Positions 7,762 through 15,157 of a DNA stretch of 47,847 nt are shown here, one piece after another. Under the pieces are notes generated by a model that was given only the letters and a program-made list of their open reading frames with translations, was not told the DNA's origin and did not search any database. Position 1 is the first letter of the stretch; the number at the start of each line of letters is the position of its first letter. Position numbers and translations under genes: made by a program. Origin of the DNA: Clostridioides difficile CD160 (GTDB lineage Bacteria > Bacillota > Clostridia > Peptostreptococcales > Peptostreptococcaceae); assembly GCF_000449425.2 (NCBI RefSeq), contig NZ_AVHW01000101.1:1-47847 (forward strand). The letters are read 5' to 3'.

Positions 7762-8159
7762 TTTTCTTCCTCCTTTTCTAATTTCTCAGTGATTTTTTCC
7801 AGTGGAAAAGGTGGTTGTGCCAATGGTTTTAGTGCAATCGACATCAATTTCACTTGATTATCATCTGCTGCGACTCTATTAGAACTAAGATGACCACATC
7901 GTATGCAACGATGAATAATTGCCCACTCTCCATTTTTTCTTACCCACACTCCGATGGGTTCCATATTACCATCACAATCCGCAGCACGGTCACCAGGAAT
8001 AATATCCACATGAAGACTATGTAGACAATGTGGACAATGATTTCTATGTTGTGTCCCAGAACCTTCAGGAACTACAAGGCAACCACACTTTTTGCAAATA
8101 AAGTTATCTAGACAGGAATTATCCTGATAATAAGCTCGTTTTCTATTTGTATAATTCAT
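7758..8159 (-). CDS. RNHCP domain zinc-ribbon protein
   Basis: A 133-aa small protein with three CxxC knuckles: CKKC near residue 22, CPHC inside the family-naming RNHCP motif, and CIRC near 88, followed by GHLSSNR. The RNHCP family is a presumed zinc ribbon of unknown role. The first gene of the operon, it overlaps the rsgA-like gene by 4 bp and has AAGGAGG upstream. Coupling to a ribosome-acting GTPase suggests a ribosome or RNA function; this is inference. Confidence 0.85.
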   Translation of the reverse strand: MNYTNRKRAYYQDNSCLDNFICKKCGCLVVPEGSGTQHRNHCPHCLHSLHVDIIPGDRAADCDGNMEPIGVWVRKNGEWAIIHRCIRCGHLSSNRVAADDNQVKLMSIALKPLAQPPFPLEKITEKLEKEEEK

Positions 8160-8249
8160 TTTTAAATCCTCCTTAAGATAAACATCTTACACTTTCCACT
8201 AAGTTCAATAATGCTCATTTTTATTGACTCAATATCTTATATTTTTCAC

Positions 8250-8330
8250 AAAAAAAATCCACAGGTATTTATATCTGCCTTTTTATGTAGTATATATTTA
8301 CCTACATAAAAACAGAAAACTCCTGTGGAC
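8250..8330 (-). terminator. Intrinsic terminator in leader copy 2
   Basis: GTCCACAGG pairs with CCTGTGGA, with inner TTTTTATGTAG/CTACATAAAAA pairing, and is followed by eight T on the minus strand. It matches the terminator of copy 1, although the loop sequences differ. Confidence 0.85.
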
Positions 8331-8540
8331 TAGAAAATTTAATATTTTCTATTTCAACATAATTATATTTAAAATAATACTATGTTAAATTAATAAAGGT
8401 GTAGCAGATTAAAGCCCACTACACCACAATTTAACAAAGTAATATATAATATTATTATTTGTTGTCATATGTTAGTTATCTATAAAGGCAGAGTAAGACA
8501 CAATAATTAAATGTATCAAAAATACACTTAAAAATTCTGA

Positions 8541-8612
8541 TTAAACAGAATATCTATGTCTCCAACTATTTATTTGTTGGTTACCATTATATATAACTCC
8601 GACATCAAGCAA
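8541..8612 (-). CDS. Putative 23-aa leader peptide (copy 2)
   Basis: A TTG-initiated frame with GGAG four bases upstream ends in NGNQQINSWRHRYSV and TAA, matching the C-terminus of the copy 1 frame. A competing frame starts at the ATG at 8605 (MSELYIMVTNK) and contains the nested MVTNK frame at 8587. A 2-base insertion (TATATATA versus TATATA) separates the N-terminal frames of the two copies. Which frame is translated cannot be decided from sequence. Confidence 0.35.
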   Translation of the reverse strand: MLDVGVIYNGNQQINSWRHRYSV

Positions 8613-8641
8613 AACTCTCCTTTTCTAATAATATTATTGAT

Positions 8642-8670
8642 ATTTTACCATAAAATATCCTTATGTTCAA
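8642..8670 (-). promoter_or_regulatory. Promoter of leader copy 2
   Basis: TTGAAC (8670-8665), a 17-base spacer and TAAAAT (8647-8642) on the minus strand, with a predicted start near 8635. Confidence 0.72.
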
Positions 8671-8866
8671 CTACAATTTAACATACTCATACATTTAAGT
8701 TTATATCTTTTCTTTACTCTATATCATTTAAGATTCTTATCAAATCTAATATTAGCTCAATATTAATTTTTTATAATAAGTATCTTTTGTATTTTTCCTT
8801 ATGATTAATCTTACTATAAAGCTCAAAACAAATTCTTATTTTTAGCTATACTCTACTATAGAAACT

Positions 8867-9013
8867 TTATTTAGTTTTGTTTTTGTTATTATCTAATACT
8901 ACTCCAATAACTAACCCCATGGACAAACCAATTGCGAGATTTTTAAATACTAAACCCAAAATAACACCAAAGCATAATCCTAATGCCAAATAACTTACAT
9001 TTTCATCTTTCAT
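8867..9013 (-). CDS. Small glycine-zipper membrane protein (48 aa)
   Basis: A short frame starting MKDENVSYLALGL and ending DNNKNKTK. Two hydrophobic stretches rich in G-x3-G spacing (LGLCFGVILGLVF and IGLSMGLVIGVVL) flank a short turn with a lysine, giving a hairpin-like membrane peptide of the glycine-zipper type. TAGGAGAG lies about 12 bases upstream, and a TATAAT at 9052-9047 could be its -10. The following gene on the strand is leader copy 2. It could be a small membrane modulator or, less likely, a type I toxin; no antisense RNA partner was identified. Confidence 0.6.
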   Translation of the reverse strand: MKDENVSYLALGLCFGVILGLVFKNLAIGLSMGLVIGVVLDNNKNKTK

Positions 9014-9059
9014 ATCTCTTACTCTCTCCTACCCATATTTATCTATATTATATTAAAAT

Positions 9060-9112
9060 AATCTTATAAAATTTAAAAGCGCATATCTTACACCTTTAAA
9101 TTTTATAAGATT
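9060..9112. repeat. 18-bp perfect inverted repeat
   Basis: AATCTTATAAAATTTAAA (9060-9077) and its exact complement (9095-9112) enclose a 17-base loop. There is no T run on either side. It overlaps the region where the -35 of the small membrane protein gene would lie, so it may be an operator or a bidirectional terminator-like hairpin. Confidence 0.7.
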
Positions 9113-9562
9113 ATAGTCTTTGCCCTATAGCTTTGAAATCAAGTTTCATATACATGTGTTTCCCTTTCCTAGAATATTTACACATATTGTAATCCTTTTG
9201 AAAGTATATTATAATAAATTGCTAAAATTATTTGTTCCATTTATTATAAGTAAACCTATTTTTTGCTTTTATTATAGTTTACAAGTTGTTACGCAACGCT
9301 TGTAAATACATTTTTTATCCAATCAATTATTAAGTCCTTTAAGTGTTCTTCTGTATAACTTGTCCCAACTCCAAAGTTAAAATTTATATAGTTATAAGTA
9401 TCAATATTATCATCATTTATCAAAGTATTTGCTTATTTTTATTTAATTTCTTGATAAATTACAGTATTTATTTGTATAAAAAATAGAGTTTTTTCTCATC
9501 TGACATTGTGACAAGTTTCCATGTAAGGTCAACATTAAAATTACTTTTTTAAGACATACTGC
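9113..9562. other. Intergenic region with little recognisable content
   Basis: AT-rich spacer. A plus-strand frame at 9120-9305 has skewed hydrophobic content and no ribosome site, so I do not call it. The only protein-like stretch is a minus-strand fragment (9289-9432). Confidence 0.5.
9289..9432 (-). pseudogene. Possible 3' remnant of a decayed gene
   Basis: An open stretch of 47 codons on the minus strand encodes a plausible C-terminus with ordinary composition (…TYNYINFNFGVG… EEHLKDLIIDWIKNVF) and ends in TAA. In-frame stops lie directly upstream and there is no ATG or ribosome site. The family was not recognised. Confidence 0.3.
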
Positions 9563-10261
9563 TTAAACCAATGTATTTATATGTCTTTTTTGTTTATCTA
9601 TTTTATTAAATATATTAGTATTTGAATTTTGTTTATATTCTTTAACATCCTCATCTAATTTTTCTATTCTAGACTCTATTTTCTTTATTTCTTCTTGTGT
9701 CATATTTATAAAATTTTTAAGCATGCCTTCAAGCTCTTCACGAGTTTTACCTAATAAAGACAAATCTTCAGATACTTTATCATTGTTATTATAAGCCTCT
9801 TTATCGGTCTTTTTTTGTTCTAGTTCTTCTAATTCTTTATCATTTAATTTCTTATTTTTAATTTCTTCATTGAGCTCTTTAGTTATTAAAGATTCTTTCT
9901 CCTCATTTATATCTAGATAAGTCGAATTTTCATCTAACATTGTATTTTTATTTTCATCTTCTATATCACTATTTTTTATACTCATTTCTATATTAGAAAA
10001 GTCATTAATTGTTTCTCTTATTTCTGACTTAGGTAAGTTCTTAATCGCCTCATTTATTTTTTTAGTATAAATCTCTTGTCTCTCTTTCAAATCTCTAATT
10101 CGATTATTAAGCTCTTGTTTTTGTCTCATGATATTAGATAGATAATTGTCTTTTCCTGTATTAGCATTTTTATTAATAATCTTTTCACTAGTTTCTTTAT
10201 TTATCATATCATTTTTATAACTAAATGAGTACTGACTTTCATGTTTATTAGAAATCTTCAT
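9563..10261 (-). CDS. Coiled-coil hypothetical protein
   Basis: 232 aa, very rich in Lys, Glu, Asn and Asp, with no membrane segment or signal peptide. Predicted coiled-coil segments lie at about 40-75 (QKQELNNRIRDLKERQEIY), 120-155 and 180-215 (EEIKKIESRIEKLDEDVKEY). The start has TAGGAGG ten bases upstream, so it is a real gene. I do not recognise a family. It stands alone, flanked by long spacers. A role in scaffolding or surface assembly is possible, but nothing supports a specific function. Confidence 0.7.
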   Translation of the reverse strand: MKISNKHESQYSFSYKNDMINKETSEKIINKNANTGKDNYLSNIMRQKQELNNRIRDLKERQEIYTKKINEAIKNLPKSEIRETINDFSNIEMSIKNSDIEDENKNTMLDENSTYLDINEEKESLITKELNEEIKNKKLNDKELEELEQKKTDKEAYNNNDKVSEDLSLLGKTREELEGMLKNFINMTQEEIKKIESRIEKLDEDVKEYKQNSNTNIFNKIDKQKRHINTLV

Positions 10262-10645
10262 TAATTTTATCCTCCTAAAATAAACTACTTCTTAAGTCTA
10301 GATTAATAGTTAAATATTGTCATTTACTTTTTACAACTTCAATATTTCTATAAAGTAAAATCTCTTTTATAAGAGATTCTTTATAATCTAAGTAAATTCA
10401 GTATTCGTCACAAGTTATATATATTATCGGAAATATCAAGTTTTTCTAAAGTATTTTTCTTGTAGTATTCTATAAACATTTTCAACTTACACAATTTCTT
10501 ATAAGTTATCAGAAACTTCATTTTGCTCAATCAACATTATTTTAAAATTCTAATTTGTAAACTAAATTTGCCACCGAGATTAAGTTACGTTGGCAAATCG
10601 GTGGCAAATACAATATATTATTAATATATAATCTATATAAATGTA
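10262..10645. other. Spacer with an 11-bp inverted repeat
   Basis: Noncoding. TTTGCCACCGA (10567-10577) and its complement (10598-10608) form a GC-rich hairpin in otherwise AT-rich DNA, about 40 bases after the methyltransferase stop. On the minus strand it is followed only by TTTAGTTT, so it is a weak terminator or another RNA element. The loop also repeats TTTGCCA. Nothing else was seen. Confidence 0.55.
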
Positions 10646-12004
10646 CTATTTCTTGATTATCTTAGCTACAGTTTCCACATGTGTAGAATGAGGGAACATA
10701 TCTACAGGCTGAGCCTCGACACATTTAAATCCGTGCATATTTAGATAATCTAAATCTCTCGCTAAAGTAGATGGATTACAAGAAACATAAACTATCCTCT
10801 CAGGATTCATTGAAACAATAGTCTCTAGAACCTTTTCGTCACATCCCTTTCTAGGTGGGTCTACAACTACAACATTCGCAGTTTTACCCTGACTGTACAT
10901 CTTAGGTACAACCTCTTCTGCCTTACCAACATAGAATTCTGCATTATGTATGTTGTTTAATCTAGCATTTATCTTAGCATCCTTTATAGCGTCTTCTATA
11001 ATTTCTATTCCATAAACTTTTTTAGCCTTTTGTGCCAAAAATAAAGATATTGTACCTATACCACAGTAGATATCAAAAACAGTATCAGTATCCTTTAGAC
11101 TTGCATACTCAAGAGCTTTATCATATAATACTTTAGTTTGGACAGGATTTACTTGGAAAAATGATAATGGTGAAATCTCAAACACTAAGTCACCTATATA
11201 ATCATTTATTTTACCATCACCATAAATAACTATATTTTCTCTTCCTAAAATAGTATTCGTATCTTTTTGATTTACATTTACAACCAAAGTTTTAAAACCA
11301 GGTATATTTTCTTTAAGTACAGAAGCTAATTCTTTAAGATATGGAAGTTTATTTCCATTAGCTACTAATACAACCATCACTTCTTTAGTTGTAAAACCTA
11401 TTTTTGTTACTAAGTGTCTAATTAATCCTGTATGAGTCTTTTCATCATATATACTTACCTTATAGGCTCTTATATATGTTTTTATTATCTTAACAATTTT
11501 ATCATTTATCTCATGTTGTATTACGCATTTTTCTGTTGATATTACATCATGAGTCTTCTTTTTGTAAAAGCCAATAATTGGAACACCATCATTCTTTTGT
11601 ATTGGAAATTGTGCTTTATTTCTATATCTATATGGATTCTCCATTCCTATAGTGTTATGAACTTCTACGTCATCTAACTTACCTATTCTAGCAAGTACTT
11701 GTTTCACTTCATTCGTTTTCATTTCAAGTTGCTTATTATAATCTAAATCTTGTATCTGACATCCTCCACAATCCCTAAGATTGTCATTACACACTCTTTT
11801 TACTCTAAACGGAGACTTCTCTATTATTTCAACAATATCTCCTACAGCATAATTTTTCTTTACTTTATTAATCCTAACTTTTACCTTATCTTGTATTAAT
11901 CCGCCCTCTACAAAAACTGTAATACCATTGTACTTTCCTACTCCTACTCCGCCTTGTCCAATGTCTACTATATCTACAATATACACCTCGTTTTTCGAAA
12001 GCAT
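10646..12004 (-). CDS. RNA (uracil-C5)-methyltransferase, RumA/RlmCD family
   Basis: 452 aa. The N-terminal TRAM/OB domain (about 1-65) is followed by an iron-sulfur cysteine set (CNDNLRDCGGCQ). The SAM-binding motif is VFDIYCGIGTISLFLA (about 310), then DPPRKGCD, and the catalytic cysteine is in VYVSCNPSTLARDL near residue 412. It should place 5-methyluridine in 23S rRNA (or tRNA) using SAM. Gram-positive homologues usually modify U747 and U1939; which position is not readable here. It is monocistronic on the minus strand. Confidence 0.9.
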   Translation of the reverse strand: MLSKNEVYIVDIVDIGQGGVGVGKYNGITVFVEGGLIQDKVKVRINKVKKNYAVGDIVEIIEKSPFRVKRVCNDNLRDCGGCQIQDLDYNKQLEMKTNEVKQVLARIGKLDDVEVHNTIGMENPYRYRNKAQFPIQKNDGVPIIGFYKKKTHDVISTEKCVIQHEINDKIVKIIKTYIRAYKVSIYDEKTHTGLIRHLVTKIGFTTKEVMVVLVANGNKLPYLKELASVLKENIPGFKTLVVNVNQKDTNTILGRENIVIYGDGKINDYIGDLVFEISPLSFFQVNPVQTKVLYDKALEYASLKDTDTVFDIYCGIGTISLFLAQKAKKVYGIEIIEDAIKDAKINARLNNIHNAEFYVGKAEEVVPKMYSQGKTANVVVVDPPRKGCDEKVLETIVSMNPERIVYVSCNPSTLARDLDYLNMHGFKCVEAQPVDMFPHSTHVETVAKIIKK

Positions 12005-12126
12005 AAATCACCCTCCAATCAATCTATTATATTTTAATCTTTACAAACTTTTTCTTTAAATTTATATTAAAATATTGCTATTAACTAAACTATATTTTTT
12101 ACTAAGCTACAATATTTTATTTTACC

Positions 12127-12154
12127 AAAAAAAAAGGAGCTTATAAAGCCCCTT
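12127..12154 (-). terminator. Terminator of the pfkA-pykF unit
   Basis: AAGGGGCTT/AAGCTCCTT stem with a 3-base loop followed by nine T on the minus strand, 24 bases after the pykF stop. Confidence 0.9.
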
Positions 12155-12177
12155 GACAAATAAATTTATTATTTTTC

Positions 12178-13938
12178 CTATAAAACTCTAGTTGAACCTC
12201 TATATACCACACCTCTTGATGCATCCACAGTTACAACTTCTCCATTTTCTACTAGATTTGTTATATCTGTTGCAGACACAATAACTGGTATATCTAAATT
12301 TATACCTACAATAGCTGTATGTGATGTCATTCCACCATTCTCTGTTACTACAGCTCCTGCTTTCTCTATATAATTGTTCATTTCAGCATCAGTAGTCGTA
12401 GAAACAAGTATATCTCCTTCATTGAAATCTACACAAGCCTCTCCATTCTTTATTACACGAACTTTACCTTCCACTGTTTGAGTACCTACACCTATACCTT
12501 GAACAATTTCTTCACTTATTACATGAACTTTTATTAAGTTAGTAGTTCCGCTTACCCCTACTGGTACTCCAGCAGTTATAACTACTAACTCTCCATTATC
12601 TATATAATCTGCTTGTCTAGCTGCCTCTATTGCTTTTTCTATAACTTCATCTGTATTTCCTGCAACAGAAGATTTAACTGGATAAACTCCCCATGTAAGA
12701 GCTAGTTTATTCATAGTCTTTTCATTATTTGTAGTAGCTATTATTGGAGATTTTGGTCTAAACTTAGATACCATTCTAGCAGTATATCCCGAAGAAGTAG
12801 ACGTTATTATAGCTGATGCATTTAAATCTACTGCTGTTGTACAAGTTGCATGACTTATTGCATCTGTTACAGTAACATTATTAGTTCCATTTTCCTTTAG
12901 TAATCTATCATAATCTAAAGTTTCTTCTGTTCTTTTTGCTATTGTAGCCATCATTTTTACTGCTTCTACAGGATATTTTCCAGCAGCAGTTTCTCCAGAT
13001 AACATTATCGCATCTGTTCCATCATATATAGCATTAGCAACGTCTGTAACTTCTGCTCTTGTTGGTCTTGGATTTCTTATCATAGAATCAAGCATTTGAG
13101 TAGCAGTTACAACTGGTTTTGCTAATTCATTACATTTTTTTATCATCATTTTTTGAACTATTGGCATCTCTTCAGTAGGTATCTCAACACCTAAGTCACC
13201 TCTAGCCACCATTATACCATCAGAAACCTTTAATATTTCATCTAGGTTCTCTACACCTTCTTGGTTTTCTATCTTAGATATTATTTGTATATCAGTTGCA
13301 TTATTATTTTCTAGTATTTCTCTTATCGCTAGTACATCAGATGCCTTTCTTACAAAAGAAGCTGCTATATAATCTATACCTTGACTTATTCCAAACTCTA
13401 TATCACTTATATCTTTAGGAGTTATTGCTGGTAAATTTATCTTAACACCAGGTACATTTACTCCCTTGTGATTTTTAACTATCCCTGAGTTTTCAACAAT
13501 ACAAACTATATCTTCTCCATTTATTTCTTTTACTCTTAAGCCAACTAAGCCATCATCTATTAATATAGAATCTCCTGCTTTAACGTCTTCAGCAAGACCT
13601 TTATAGCTTACTGTACACATTTCTTTAGTTCCCATAACATCTTTCATAGTTATAGTGAACTTTTGCCCTTCTTCTAAAAATACCTCTGGGTCTTCAAAAT
13701 TACCTGTTCTAATTTCTGGACCTTTAGTGTCTAATAATATAGCAACTGGCTTATTTAATTTCTCTCTAACTTTTTTTGCCATATCTATTCTTTCCTTATG
13801 TTCTTCATGTGAACCATGAGAAAAGTTAAATCTACACACATTTAGACCATTTTGCATAAGTTGAGTTAAAACTTCTTCGCTTTGTGATGCTGGACCTAGT
13901 GTACAAACAATTTTTGTCTTCTTTACATTATTTAACAT
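12178..13938 (-). CDS. pykF: Pyruvate kinase with C-terminal PEP-utilizer domain
   Basis: 586 aa. It converts phosphoenolpyruvate and ADP to pyruvate and ATP. The N-terminal TKIVCTLGPAS, the substrate loop NFSHGSHEEH, the metal/PEP site MVARGDLGVEIP and MLSGETAAGKYP are intact. Beyond the usual roughly 470 residues there is an extra domain (about 475-586, ending in GGMTSHTAIVG), the PEP-synthase-like swivelling domain found in Bacillus and clostridial enzymes. It lacks the other PEP-synthase domains, so the role is probably structural or regulatory. It lies 51 bp after pfkA with GGAGG upstream, so it is likely co-transcribed. Confidence 0.96.
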   Translation of the reverse strand: MLNNVKKTKIVCTLGPASQSEEVLTQLMQNGLNVCRFNFSHGSHEEHKERIDMAKKVREKLNKPVAILLDTKGPEIRTGNFEDPEVFLEEGQKFTITMKDVMGTKEMCTVSYKGLAEDVKAGDSILIDDGLVGLRVKEINGEDIVCIVENSGIVKNHKGVNVPGVKINLPAITPKDISDIEFGISQGIDYIAASFVRKASDVLAIREILENNNATDIQIISKIENQEGVENLDEILKVSDGIMVARGDLGVEIPTEEMPIVQKMMIKKCNELAKPVVTATQMLDSMIRNPRPTRAEVTDVANAIYDGTDAIMLSGETAAGKYPVEAVKMMATIAKRTEETLDYDRLLKENGTNNVTVTDAISHATCTTAVDLNASAIITSTSSGYTARMVSKFRPKSPIIATTNNEKTMNKLALTWGVYPVKSSVAGNTDEVIEKAIEAARQADYIDNGELVVITAGVPVGVSGTTNLIKVHVISEEIVQGIGVGTQTVEGKVRVIKNGEACVDFNEGDILVSTTTDAEMNNYIEKAGAVVTENGGMTSHTAIVGINLDIPVIVSATDITNLVENGEVVTVDASRGVVYRGSTRVL

Positions 13939-13989
13939 ATTTGCTCCTCCTGAGATATTATTCCACAGATTTATTTTTAATACTAAAAC

Positions 13990-14967
<978 letters not shown>

Positions 14968-15076
14968 TTATGTCAATTTTTTATTATAATCATTGTTATT
15001 ATATGTTAATGGACTTTTTTTGTCCCTATATCATTTTTCAATCCCATCAAGACTAAAAAAATTAAATGTCCTTAAA

Positions 15077-15111
15077 TGTCCATTTTGTGATATTATATCA
15101 CAAAACGGACA
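15077..15111. promoter_or_regulatory. 35-bp palindromic operator upstream of pfkA
   Basis: The centre TTTTGTGATAT-T-ATATCACAAAA is a perfect palindrome (15083-15105), extended by GTCC/GGAC arms with one mismatch. It contains a TATAAT on the minus strand that could be the -10 for pfkA, though the -35 is weak. Further GTCC/GGAC words lie at 15067-15071 and near 15030. Neither the clostridial Rex consensus (TTGTTAA-N4-TTAACAA) nor cre fits. A CggR/SorC-like or CRP/FNR-like repressor is possible. Confidence 0.65.
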
Positions 15112-15157
15112 ATATTTTTCATATTATTATAATATATTTAGATTTTTATCCGAAAAA

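Larger units (their letters stand above)
8160..8635 (-). promoter_or_regulatory. Structured attenuator leader, copy 2
   Basis: A leader of about 475 nt before RNHCP-rsgA, homologous to copy 1 along its first 385 nt. The potential antiterminator strand TCTGCCTTT is at 8492-8484 and its partner AAAGGCAGA is inside the terminator 3' arm at 8282-8274. The AGAAAAT/ATTTTCT stem carries an A-U pair where copy 1 has G-C, a compensatory change supporting the structure. The GTGTAG/CTACAC hairpin and the CCAAC/GTTGG hairpin are also kept. Beyond the terminator the copies diverge and about 90 nt lead to the RNHCP start. Confidence 0.72.

Noticed and set aside
8867..9013. Type I toxin-antitoxin pair
   Set aside because: The small protein has a glycine-zipper hairpin pattern rather than a single helix with a lysine tail, and no convergent antisense RNA promoter was found.
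9120..9305. 61-codon plus-strand reading frame
   Set aside because: No ribosome site, skewed Phe/Ile/Tyr content from AT-rich DNA, and partly inside an inverted repeat region.
15077..15111. Rex or CcpA (cre) operator
   Set aside because: The half site TTTTGTGATAT does not fit TTGTTAA-N4-TTAACAA or the cre consensus.
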